Positions 1-13,100 of a stretch of DNA of 47,120 nucleotides are shown here, in pieces. Each line of letters begins with the position of its first letter. Positions within the stretch are counted from its first letter, which is position 1. The DNA is from Lingula anatina (lineage: Eukaryota; Brachiopoda; Lingulata; Lingulida; Lingulidae), in contig NW_019775675.1 in assembly GCF_001039355.2 (NCBI RefSeq), positions 111,876 through 158,995 on the forward strand, read 5' to 3'. The notes beneath the pieces are model-generated. The model was not told the DNA's origin. It searched no databases and saw only the letters and a program-made list of their open reading frames with translations. Position numbers and translations under genes: made by a program.

Positions 1-41
1 CTCTAAAGAATAATAAACTTTTCTGCGTACAGCAGGGAGAA

Positions 42-213
42 CAGGGGCGGATCCAGAGATATAGGTCTATTCTGACAGTCTTCCGAGTAATGTTGATCCA
101 TCCTCCATTTTTGACCGCCTTTCGACAGAAATATTACATATACCCGCCAATGAAAACTTGAAAATCTAACCGTCTTCCGGAAGAACCAGAAGACGCCCTA
201 AATCCGCCTCCTG
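42..213. mobile_element. Short TIR MITE, copy 1
   Basis: A 172-bp element begins CAGGGGCGGATCCAG and ends with the imperfect inverted form AATCCGCCTCCTG. It is similar along its length to the copy at 30959-31125. I see no clear target duplication at this copy. Confidence 0.7.
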
Positions 214-826
214 AATATGTTCTCAATGAAAGAGTCGGACGTGATAAGAGATCGAAATAACCTACCCGTATCCGGCAGAATTTTGTCAGTTTCTCGCTTG
301 TCAGTTTTATTTCCTACTTCTGCTTTGTCTACCTCACCGGCCTGCCAATGAAAATAACATCCTCTGCTTCTGCATTTCCCGTTTTATTTCCTTTTTCATT
401 GTCCCGTAGAGTTATTCTTCTCTCTTTCAACTCACGTGTACTCGGACTACCCTCCATCTTGGTTTGCAGTGACATCCGGGTCTTCTCCAGAGCGTAGTAA
501 ACAGTAGTATTCAGTCATATGCAAATTGAGGCAAGTCCCAGAATTCCATGCGTAGGGGAGTAATGGCGAGAAGTTTAGACGAAAAAAAAAAATGCTGCGC
601 TTTTTTTTCTTTAAGTGATCTTAAAAACCTATACCTCAACCTTTATTTTCTCAACGGTTTCGTGTGAGACATGCTTTGGGATTCAGGATCAAATAGGCAA
701 AGTTTCAGAGAAAGGCCTATTTAAGCGTCTACAGCGGAAAGACATCCTTTAATGTATCAGCCCCTTGACGAACTGTTCATATTAATAAAATAATGTTTGA
801 ACCTAGCTTCCAACCTCAAAACCTAC

Positions 827-896
827 CCAGTCTTTCTTGATGGCATTGAACGCCACGTTATTAAGACGCTCATTGAGCTGGAGAAAGGTCTGGCTC
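827..896 (-). CDS. Start of the KEN ribonuclease domain (partial)
   Basis: A 70-bp exon with an acceptor CAG at 899-897 and a donor GTAGG at 826. It joins the preceding exon in matching phase (AG plus G gives Arg) and reads SQTFLQLNERLNN then NAIKKDW. In IRE1 and RNase L the KEN domain follows the HPFFW kinase tail and begins with a similar helix ending in a DW pair. The rest of the domain (about 100 residues with the catalytic Arg/His) is not found to the left within the window. Either the next exon lies before position 1, or the domain is truncated. Confidence 0.65.
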
Positions 897-1112
897 CTGT
901 GAAAAGTGAGAAATATGACGTAAAAAAAGCTAAAAAGAGAGATAAACATTGTGTCGTCCGTAAGTGAGCTGAAACATAATTGTAATGTAAATTTACTTCA
1001 TTTTTTCATATTATATAATATAATGTATAATATATTTTTCTTCCTCCACGCGTGTGCGAACACACGCATGCAAGCACAGGCACGCACACATGTACGAAAC
1101 GACACACGAACG

Positions 1113-1151
<39 letters not shown>

Positions 1152-4100
1152 GTACTGTATCTCTATGTCAATCTCAAGCCCGACAGCCTGTAGAAAATCA
1201 CTGCGTTTGTTGTCCGGCCAGAAGAATGGATGCCTAAGCGCCTCGGAGATGGTGACTCTCTCCTCGGGATTGGACATCAGGGTGCACCGCACGAGCTCCT
1301 GGGCCTCGTGGCCGAGGAAGACCCAGCGTGGCCAGCAGCGGGTGATGTTCAGCTGAATGTCCACGAAGTTGGCACCGAATGGATGCAGACCACCTGAGAG
1401 AATGTAATGGGTCAGCATACCCGCCACCTTCAGGCAAATAGATAAATAAATAAAGGAGAAGAGTAAGAATATAACTGAGGAGAAATGGTGTGATACAGTC
1501 TTTTAAGCATTGAAAACGTTAGGCTGCCATTCTTTATTAAGTCCAGCGGGGCGTCGCAATCCCCAACGCCAATAGTTAAATTTCAAATTTTCACCACTCT
1601 TAAAAATACATTTAACCCACGTTCAGATTTTAAGAGAAGTTTGAAAAAAGGTAGCAATCATATTTGTGGGCTTTAATAAATTCATTAAAATAATTCAAGC
1701 TGATTAAGGGGAGACATTCCAAGAAGAGACCCACATAAGGCGGGCCGTTAGTTCGCGACCCACCTGGACGTCCGACTTCATAGTGTAGTTGCTATACACA
1801 AGCATCCCGTTAATGGCACTTTGGCATTCAGTAGGATGCCAGGCAGCCTGGGAATCTAAGAGAAAACAGGTAATAATATTATAATAATATTTATTTATAG
1901 TCTAAAATCCAACATGTGTTCAGTAGATTTTACAAAAATTATAAAATTTAAATTAAAAGAAAAATATTGCTAATGGTTATAAGATGAAAGGATATATAAA
2001 ATGGATAAAAAAGAGGAAATTTAAAACTATGACTAAGAACAGTTTTTCTTAAGAAGTGTTTTTTCAAGAATTTAAAGATAATATTGTTTAAAAAGGTGGG
2101 TTTTTAGTTCCTTTTTAAAATGTCCAGGGGCCACAATTTGTCTAAGACTGATGGGTGAAATATTCCATTCTTTTGGTGCTGCAAATTTAAAAAGCTTTAT
2201 CACCGTATGATACTAATCTTGCCTTGTAAGCCTTAAGAAGAAGGTGATCACCTGATCTGAGATTTCTTGATGGCACGTAGTGTAAAACAAGCTCATTTAA
2301 ATAAGAAGGTGCAAGTTTATAAAATGCTGCATGTGCAAATGTTAAAAGTTTGAATAAAATGCGTGCTCGGACAGGGAGCCAGTGCAACATCATTAAAACA
2401 GGAGTAATGTGGTTGTCTTTTGGAGTGCGTGTCAGTAGGCGAGCAGATATATTCTGTACACGCTGTAGCCGTTTGATTTGTTCCTTTGAAGATCCATAAA
2501 GAAGGGAGTTGCAGAAATCAAGTCTCGATGTAACCAGGGCATGTATAACTGTTGCTGTAGTAGAGTTAAATGTTTTCGTAAGGAACCAATGTTTCTAATA
2601 TTGAACATACATGTTTTAGATACGTTAGAAATTTGCCTGTTCATGGACAATGTACTGTCAAAATAAACTCCCAGATTTTTGGCGTGAGATGAGACTTGTA
2701 CCACGCTGGCACCTATTGACATGCTAAGACTGCAGGCAATGTTCTTATTGTGTGGTTGAGATATTACTAGGAATTCAGTTTTCTCGTCGTTGATCTTGAG
2801 TTTGTTTCTGATCATCCACCCCCTTATACAGTTGGCTATTTTAGTAATTGATGATTCAGGGTTTCTTATATTGCAGGATGTGTAAAGCTGAGTGTCATCA
2901 GCATAAATGTGATAAACTGATAACCAATCTCATGAAAACGAAGGATTGCACCAAGCGGTAAAGTATGAGTAAAGCGGTGAGTGGTCCTAACACACTGCCT
3001 TGTGGAACACCAAAGACAAGTTGAGCTAATTCAGAGAGAACTCCGTCCACGCATACTTGTTGTGATCTGCCTGTGAGGTAAGAACGGAAAAGATTTAGTG
3101 CTGTATCTTTTATCCCAACAGTTTCTTCCAAAAATGACAGCAGTACCTGATGATCAACAGTATCAAATGCGGCCGATAGGTCCAAGAGAACAAGTAACAC
3201 AGCGGAGTGACTGTCGACCGCACATAGCAAATCATTTTTAATTCTAAGGAGTGCTGACTCGGTGCCATGATTCACCTTGTATGCCGACTGCATTTTCTCA
3301 ACCAAGTTATTTGCATATAAGTGATTGAACAATCTTGTGGCGATCACACGCTCTACCACTTTAGACAGAAATGACAAGTTAGATACAGGTCGATAATTTT
3401 GCAAGAGTTCTGCATTTAGGTTAGGCTCTTTCAGTAGTGGACGGATAATTGCAGACTTAATTCAGGAAAATTCCCGGTTTTAAAGCAAATGTTTACAATG
3501 TGAGTTATGAGACCAATGATTGCAGGGAGAATCTGGGAGAGCAGTGTTGTCGGCATAGGGTCAAGGAGGCATGAAGTCTTCTTAGATCTAGAAATGATTT
3601 TTGTCACCTCGTCTTCCGTTGCTTCCTCAAAGGCAGTAAGTAAGAGTGAAGGCTTCGGGAGAAGATAAGAGATCGGGGGATGTAATGGTGTTGCAACTGT
3701 CTGTTCTAATGATTCAAGTTCGCCATATATTTTACTGATTTTTGCGATGTAGAAAGATGGTACACATAAATACAGACAAAACCGAGAGAGCAACTGTCCT
3801 GAAGCATTGACTGCGAGCATTGATTGGCTGACTACTTAACCTGAGAACGAAGTCCTATGAACTCAAGTCCTCAATCAGTTGGTATCCAATACAACATGTC
3901 CGTTCTACAAAACGTTTGAGTGATGGTTTGTTGAAATATAGACTTACATGGTTGATATTTGAAAGTATGGAAAACATACTTTTTCCTGGATGTGTATGAC
4001 GGTGAAAGCATTTAGCAATAAGTCACAGATATTCAGTCTGGCAAGGATCGATTTAGAAATTCTGACCATTGATTAAAACTATGTGAAAAACGGGGAAAAA

Positions 4101-7100
4101 ATATCGGTCTAGCGGACCGATCTTTACTAAACCGCTGGAGCCCCTTTTAAAATACTTCAACTGAAACTCTATAACACCCTAACGATACTTACCGACCCAT
4201 TTTTCAGGGGCACCCTCCGTGCCAGGGTGTCTCACAGGTTGAGGGCGCAGTATGCCGAACCCAGCGAGTTGAACTTTGCCGAAGACGTCGATGAGAATTC
4301 GCTTCGGCTGAAACGATAAGGAATGTATTTATTGCAGTAGTGCAATATAAAAACAAGCAAAAATGTAAAATCCCTTTATCATAACCAGGAAAATGTGCAT
4401 TAAATTAAATCAAATAAAACATTTTAAAACATTACTTAAATGAAACAGAAGTATAGGCGTGAAACATCCTTTTTAGAAAGCTAGACAAGGTTTCCAACGG
4501 TTCATAGATTCCCGGCATAAAAAGTACAACTAAAACATATAGCGTTCAGCTACGTAGAGCATTGCATGATCTTTAGATTTTCAGCTTAAAAATGCAATTT
4601 ATGCCAGCCTACTTGTTCATTTTAAATAATATAATAAGTTTGTTAATCAATAGCAACCAAAATTGTAGTACATGTTTAACATGAACAGGGTTAGAATAAA
4701 ATAACAAATTAAAACATCTACATAAAATAAAGGACATACAATACAATACGACCAAAATGAGTTCGAAAATAAATAAAGCACAAATAGAAAAAGAAAACTT
4801 TGATTAAAACAAAGAGATGAATTAAAAGACATGCAATGAAGGCCATTATTCCTATCAGAAACAAGGTAGTAAAGCGGCAAAAAATACCGATACCCGTACC
4901 ATTAAAAACATGTGGGCCATGTGGCACTTGTTGTGGAGGTGCTCCAGACCCTTCAGCAGCTGCCAGACCAGGCGCTGGACGGTGGTCTCATTGAACCGCT
5001 TCTCCCTGCGGATGTTATCGATGTGCTGGTCAAGTGTCCAGTCACACAGGTCAGACGCGATGTATGCATATTTGTTCAGGACGGCAAACCCCTGGAATGA
5101 ATACAGAAATTATTGTATATTGTATTGTATGTTATCTTATTGTCTTTTTCTATGAATTGAAACATGTGGCCCTACATGTACATTTTTCCTACGTGTTTTT
5201 TTTTTTACCTGAAATTATTGAAGACCTTATGTACACCTCTTTGACGATAACCCTTATACCCATCAATTTGTAGGGAAATGTGGCGAATATGTCAACCTTT
5301 GAATAAGCTAGTAGATAACTGAAATGACCTGCAATTCCGAAATAATGGTTAAAAGACATGATGGCACTCACTCTGTATTTGAGGATGTAACTGTGTTCCA
5401 TCTGAGAACCCATCAGTGACTTCATGGTGTTTGCCAGATTGGTGTGGTTGGTCACCGGCATTTTCTTCACTGCAACCTCTGTCCCGTCGTCTAGCAGGCC
5501 GATCATTACTGAACTGCTGGAGTCCCTTTTAAACGATACCATAATTAAAAGAGCTGAGCACTGTAATTTCGTGTGGAGGGGAATGCTAAACTAAATCCTT
5601 AGGATGGAATTGGTTTACGATTACCAAATCAGGTTTTCATTTATTAAAAAGTTTAATAGTTGAACTTTATACTGCTGCCAACGAACGAGAACATTAAAAA
5701 AATAAAGAGACGTTTGGCATTTTGATAAGAATTTGCAAGGCGTTTGTTAACAGACGTTTACACCGATCCACTTTTTTAACCTGAAACTCGCCTTGACATG
5801 ACAAGACTTCTTAACATATAACCAATTCTAAATAAGGCTGCTAACATTTATCCAAGATCTGATCAATGCATGTGTTATATTTTAATAATTTGAGCAGTCC
5901 TACCTGTTGGTGATGAAGAGTTTGTCCTCGTTCTCGCAGAACACCATATTGCCAACCCTTTGTATCGATTCATTCGGTAGATTGACCAGGAAGTTCAGTT
6001 TGTCTGCCCATCGTAAACTCTTTCGTATCCAAGGCAAGCCGCTGGTCACAATGACGGCGGCGTCCGTTTTCGGTTCAATGGTGGTCATGTTTGTCTGGCT
6101 GATGTTTTTCTGGTTGGCGTTGTGATGGCCTAGGAAACTGTTCTGCAACGTCTGGAAAATAGGCAGGCGCGACTGCTGCTGAGGCACTGAAGGGAGCTCG
6201 CGACAGCCCCGCCAGATGGTGGCCAAGAAATCGGGGACGGATCCTTCTTGTATCTGCTGGACGCCATCTTGTCGAGGTAGGGTCCTTACTTGAGGTGGTG
6301 TAAAGGTGTTGAATATGCGAGTGTCAATTGCTGACGGTTGGTGGCGCTGCTGTCCCCACATTATACTACCAAATTTGTCGTCTGCCAACTGACCAAACTG
6401 GGCTCTGAGTGCATTGTTTACCACGTCCGGACCGTGGAAACTTGGGAATACTGTCTGTCCGTTACTTTCCTTCTCGTCAACTATAGGGTCTGTCAAATAT
6501 GGATCGCTTTCTTCAAACGGGAATCTTTCAAACTCTCTCTGTTGGGTGTTGGATTTTATGGCGTGGCTGTCATACGTCAGATCTATTTCCTTGTTACTTT
6601 TGTCCATGCCGTCGTCAAAGCTCAGAGGTGATACGCACCGCTGGCCACCAATCACTGGGTCGCTGTCCATTCCACACTTGATATTCACGATCTTCTCCTT
6701 GTTGCACTTGTCCAAGTTGTCTTCAATTATATTTGGCGTAAAGTCGACCCTTGGAGCTTCACCCTTTAAGTTGCTGTCATCGGTGTTCTCAGAACTAAAA
6801 ACATTCAGGATTTTTTCTTCGTCTGCTTGCACTGTGAGGTGTGCGGTGTTTTCTTCGTGCCCTACATCCATAACTTGCTCATTTTCGTTGATATTCACAT
6901 GTCCGCCCATGGAGGAAGTGACAACATCATCCCTCTCTGTATCAGCTGTCACATTGCTATTGTCTCCGTCTGAGTGTTGGTTTTCGATTTGTTGCCAGAA
7001 GTTTGTTTTTGCAAGAGGCTTTATCATCCGGGGAGGCAGCCTGTTTGGCACTTTTGCAGCTTTTTGCTTGAGAGGTTGCTGAGCTTTTGCAAGCGTCTTC

Positions 7101-10100
7101 AGCGCAGGCACCTGGACAGTGGCACATAGTGCCTTGGGTGTCTTCCCTTTGGTTGCTTCTTGAGTTCTTGCCAATGACATCACCTTCAGTGGTAAAACCC
7201 TACTAGCTGTACTGTGGACCTGTGTTTGTTTGTCCTTGACTGTGCTCTGTGTTCCTGTGGCCCTCTGTGCCAATGTTGCAGCAATTGATCCGAGGGTGAG
7301 CGCATCATCTTGTTTTACTTTCTGATCTTTAACTCCGTTCACCTCGGCTTTCTGTTTTTCACTCGGGGTAATATTGCCCGGAACGTTTCCATCTTTCTTA
7401 TCTAATCTGTCTCCTGTTATCTTAGACTGACAATCGTTGACATCTGCATCATCGTATCTTAATTGCTTTCGTGCTGTTGGGGAAGGGGGACCATTAAAAG
7501 ACACTGTCTTTTTCAGCCGTGGTTTGTTGGTCCCCTTTGGATTATTCCACGCTTTCTTACGCCCGGTGACGGTCTCAAACTCTTGCTTGTTTTCCTCTTT
7601 GTCATTGTTTTCAACGTGTGCCATATCGGCCTCTGAAAGCATTTGATCATCCACAAATTTTTCAGACAGTGGCAGGGATTGTTTATGGTCGATAGATGCC
7701 GCTGGAGACACTGGTGGGTCGACACCCTTGTCAGCTTGTATAGGAGACGCAATTTTAGCAGCACCAGCGTTGACCTCTTTACGTGACTCTTGGGCTTTCT
7801 TGGTTGGAGTGGACTGCGGGAGATCTCTCAGAAAGTCGGCATACAAAACAGTATTCGCTGAGGGAGGGGCTTGTGTGACTTTTGGGTAACATTCAGCTTC
7901 TGAGGATATTTGGTCGGTGTAAAGACTGGTGCGACTGTCGTCAATGTCGCTCAAAATCCCGAGCTCAGCCGCCGTTTGAACGGCCATGATCTCTCCTTCC
8001 ATATGAGTAATAGGGATGTCTGGATTGTACATTATTACACTGGAGTCGTCCATAGAAAACGACAGCTTTGTCTGAGATGATCTATCCCCTGATGCATGCG
8101 CGATCTGGCTTCCTTTCAAATTTGACTCCAGTGAACCTTCAAATATCGGTGTAAATTTGTTTTTTCCTTTCTTCTTCAACTTCTTGTCCTTCTTTTTGTT
8201 GTTACCACCTCCGTACCTTTGTTTCAACGGAGCAACTATTTTCTCATCACGAAGATGTTGTAAATCTTCCACGCAAAATCCGGCTCTCCTTGTGTCTGCT
8301 GCGGGTTTATTACCGTACTCGTCACTCACATTGGATTTCTGTTGTTGCTGTTCTGCTCTGCGTTTGCACATTTGGGAAGCACTGGGTGACAATCGGCCTG
8401 TTCTGTCAATGTCCTCTGTGGTGTTTCCAGTGTCATCCGCGCCACCAGTTGATGCTTCTCCAATGTCACACTTGGTTGGTGTGTACGGTTCTCTGTGATG
8501 AGATGGCTTACTGTTCGGTCCAATTCCGAAAGCTCGTCGACGCTGTTGCCTGGAGGGTCTCACGTATTTGTATTCATAATTGCCAGTCAAGTACCATCTC
8601 CTGTAACCATCAAAGAGATAACCCGGATAGCCAGGCTTAAGGTCTTCGATTCCATCGATTGCAAAGGTCTTGTGTCCGCTGTGACTCTGGACTCGCTCCT
8701 TCTCTTTCACGTGAGTATTTCCTTTGAGATAGATGGTTGCGCTCTTGGAATCGTTTTTTTCCTTTGGTTTTGTTTTCTTTCCCGCTTCACATGTCACCAT
8801 ACTAACAGCTGCGGACTCGACGTCGGTCTTCTCGGCATGTTTTTCTTTCTCATCCCGAGCTGGTTGGGCATTTTCATTCTTGGCTTTGTTCTGTTCCAAT
8901 CCCTCTTCTGCACACTGTTTTATCTCAGCGAGTTCCGCATCCGTCAGCCTCATCATCTGCTTTTTGATCCTCTGATTTTCTTTTTTAATGCGACGTTTTT
9001 CTCTTTTGTCCGACTTCTTCATCATAAGTTTTGCATTTTTGCTTGGTTCTCGTGGACGTGGCGGCTTTCCCGCCAAAAGCCAAGCAATATCGCTGTTATC
9101 TATGCTACTGCTTGCACCACTTTCGTTAGCTTCTGCTTTGAACTGACACTCGTTTTTTTCTTCCTTCTCCTCACCGATATTGTTATCGTCGTCAGGGTTT
9201 ACTTTGCTATCTAAATCTAAGATTTCTTTGGATTCCTGTCCTTGTGCAGCATTTGGTACGCCTTGGGTTTTATCGCCTTGAGTTTCTTGCTCATTTTCAT
9301 CGCGGTTCACCTTCCGAGAAGCTTTTAAAATCTTTCTATTTTGAATATTGTCAATGTGTTCCGTTTTCGGTCGGACAAATTCTTGTTTGGTCTCTTTCAC
9401 GCTTGTCTGTGTTGTCTCCGTCCTCGCTGGAGTTGTTTGCTTTTTATCGCCTTGCACAGGAAGGGGGATCCGCGAAGGCTGGTCTTTGTTTTGAACATTT
9501 TTCTTGGCTGCGTGCACTGGTGCAGATGTTTGTTCTGAAGAACAGCCTGTTTTCAAAGGGCTTTGGTTACCACCAGCGGTGTTTTGTCCGTCCTGATGTG
9601 CTGTTGTATTAGTTGTCATCTGCGGTTTAGAAGATGCTGGCTGTGCATGTTTGGCATTATCCTCGGTCTTATTACTAGCTTGGCCGGTCGTAAAATACTG
9701 TCGCACTCTTTGAGCTTTCTCGTCCATGTTATTGGATGATCCTGAAGGAGGGTAAGGCCAACGGCCTAATGTATAGGGAAATTGGCTTGCAGGAAGACGT
9801 GAGGGTCCTATGTATCTTCGAGGTATATTAGACACCATGTTGTAGGGGGTTTGCTGGAATTGCGGTTGTTTTGTAGCTCCAGCAATTTCTCCCTCTCGTT
9901 CTTTATAGGATGGATCCTGACGGTTGCCAGGGCTGGCTCCCGACTTCGGAGTTTTATCTGGCGTCAAAGGAGTCTCGGAGTTGTTGCGCATGGCTACCTT
10001 GGAAGCATATGAATTCGCTTCCTTTTTCCAGTGTGGTTCTTCTGTGCTTACGTCTACCTTCTTTGCGACTTGTTTTTCAGTTTTGACCTCCGCTTTCCTG

Positions 10101-13100
10101 GGGTATTGTTTTTCGTGTTTCACCTCTTCAGTCTTCATTTCCTCTTCCGTTTTGTAGCCCACTTTCTTTTCTTGTGATATTGCTGACTTAATCCCTTTCA
10201 ACTTTGCTTCCTTATTTTCGGGAGGTATTCGCTGTTCTCCCCCCTTGCTAACTTCTTGTTTATCAACTACATGTAAGCGTCCTCCCTTATCAGCCGTCTC
10301 CTCCGAATGTTTGTTTTTACCCTTGCATTTGCCCTTCTCGGCCTTTTTCCCTGGTGTTCGTGGCTCATCATGCAATCGTTCTGTAGATTTACCGGGCTTA
10401 AGTAATTTGTTTTTCGGTGCGTTTTCTTTTGGTTGTTTTTCCCCTTTGAAAAAGTCCTTGATGGAACACAACATTTTCATAAAACCGCCACCGCCATTAT
10501 TGTTAGCTCTGCTGTTTTCTTCCGGCTCAGAAGTGTAATCTACAGTACTTGCATCAACACATTCTTCTTCAGATTCCTGATCTTGCTTAGTATCTATGAC
10601 CTCCAGAGGTTCAGTTGAACCACCTGCCTTTACTTGAAACATTGCCGTAATTTTGTCAAAATTTTCCCCTTTACCACTCTCGTTTATTTTCGCATGGCGT
10701 GTTGCTGTGTTCAATTCATGGGACTTGTTGTACTGGGAGTCAGGTGCCAGATTCGTTTTATCTGTGCCACATTTGGCAAGTCCTTTCCCTGGTCTATGCA
10801 GTTGGTCGCTGCTCTTGGAAACGGTTCCTGTTTGGCACTTAAGGGCCGCGTGGGTACCAGTAAACATCTTCGTCCCATCTTCATCCAGCTCGCGGTCCTC
10901 GCCGGGAAGGATGGTTGTCACAATCGTCGTGGTGTCGCCGAAAATAACAGGTCGACGGCTTCCATCAGCATGCATGTGTAGATCCCAATAGAGAGGCATT
11001 GGTATTGTGCTCGAGCCCAGATCATCTTGAGACACTTCCAGATAACTCACATCCGCATCTCCATGACGTTCCTGATTCCTGCGGGAAATATCATCATCGT
11101 CGTCGTCTAGCTTAGTTTTATCTTTCTTCTTCTTTTTCTTCTTCTTCTTTCGCTTTGACATTTCCATGGCCAGCAGTTCTTTGCAGACAACCTCCGATCG
11201 TTCTTTCGCCACGTTATTGAAGATGTCCTTAAACCTGTACCAAATCAGCTCAACCAGCTTCAGTTCCGACTCGGTAAAACTCGCCGCTTTCACCAACTCC
11301 TCGAACTTCGTGACATGGGGCGCAAGGAGGTAGTACTTTTTTCGGAGCCACTTGAGACCCTCGGGGATCTCGGAGGCAAAGGTTATCGTGAGGAAAGCGC
11401 CCACAGCGCTGCTGTCGCCCCACTTCCCGCTGTTCACGAACACGTCGAGAATTTTCAGGCACGCCTCCGGCCCGCGGCACTGGACAAACTGCTGGACGAA
11501 CCTGCACTGGACCCCCCTGCTGACCTGAGCGTTCTCCGCCTCGGGGTCGTTCATCAGGGAGCACATCATGTAACACGCTGACTCGCAGATCTCCTCGGAC
11601 GACGTAAAGGTGTTGATGACGTGCACAAGGTCAACGATCACTTTATGGCGGTAGAAGTTGTCCTTGTTGGTGTTGTTATTGGTCAGGCAGGCCAGCACGG
11701 GGAAGAGGGTGCTGCAATAGTATTCCTCCGGAGCGAGCTTGGAGGCCTTTGGTACGTCCCTGATTAGCTGAACCCGCCTCTGATTAAGGTCACAATGAGG
11801 TAGGTTAGTGTGTATGCTTTAAAACTGCATTCTAGACAATATCAAATAATGGATGCGTTTACAGCATGCCTGTATTGTGTCACTGTGCCTTAAAGTGTTT
11901 GCTAAGGAGAAGATGTATACCTTTGTGAACACGTCCGTTACGTACATATAATGTATTATTGGTGAAAGACGTGACTCTCCCGACTCCTTATGTTTCAAAG
12001 CAATGGGTCTAGTACGTAAGTATAGTGTTTAAAAAGTCCACGGTTGTGTAATAGATAAATAATCATTGAATATCAAGATATCATAAGGGTAAGCCAACCG
12101 GCGATTACGGCAAGGTGATTGTCAGATATACATGTAACACCCTAACCGAACATTCAAAAATTCATTCTTATTAATCAACATTTCAATATTTTGGCACCTT
12201 TCTTGGCACTTTTTTTTTAAATTTCATCTGGAATCATAAAAATGCAGAATACAACTTTACGCCGACGATTAAAGTGAAGCTCATATAAAACAATCTACAT
12301 TTCCTAATTCTTGTGCTACACACAATTCCCAATTGGCTAATTAGAAATCTTTATCACTTTTCAGTGGCAGACCTACCCCGATGTATTTCTCCCTCATGGC
12401 ACTGGTCAGCTTACTCAGCAGATACTCGGCCGCCTTGGTCTCTGTGCCGACTTTGTTGTTCCCACCAATTGATGCATTTGTTAGCTCGCTAAGAATTGCC
12501 CTGCATATAGCCGTGCGGCCGATCTGTTCAAATCAAATAAAAAGCTCAAAGTCTGGATGTATGTTATACCGAATCATAATTTGAGGTCATATTTTTAAAA
12601 ATGTCTTTGGTCGGCTTGGAACCATTGTTCTTAATTGGGTGCAAGTTCAGAATCGAGGCTTCATGAAACTTTATTTAATCAGATCCTATTTATCAGATCT
12701 GCAACAAATCTAAGACTTCTAAAAAGATATATTACACTACATTACACTGGGAATTCTGTTTATTTTTCTCTCTTCGCCAAACACACATGAACAGAGAGAG
12801 AGAGAGAGGGAGAGAGAAAGGGAGCAGGTGGGGGGGAGACTTACGAAATCCTCCTGAAGAAGGTTGGTGCCCGCTGCCACCAATTTCTCCACTGTCTTGA
12901 TGTTGTCAGTATGCACGGCTGCAAGCATCAGGGCAGTAGATCCGTCCTGTAATAATCAACCACGGCAAATACGAGAGTTTTGCCGATTGCTTTTTTTTTA
13001 AATTACAGTTGTCAAATTATCATTGCAAGTGATATTCATTGCAGAACTTTTTTCGTCCAATCAACACAGATGTTAAATTTTTGCACTGTAATATATAAAA

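Noticed and set aside
329-508. Minus-strand open stretch (contains YYALEKTRMSLQTKMEG) that could be the C-terminal exon of the KEN gene
   Set aside because: No acceptor AG precedes it in a suitable place, and the expected central KEN helices with the catalytic residues are missing between it and 827. It could equally be a first exon of a neighbouring gene or chance.
951-1356. Plus-strand frames rich in Thr/His across the CA repeat
   Set aside because: They arise from the microsatellite and the antisense of a well-supported kinase exon.
5907-11581. Many plus-strand frames of 60-240 codons
   Set aside because: They are antisense shadows of the giant minus-strand exon and show no domains.
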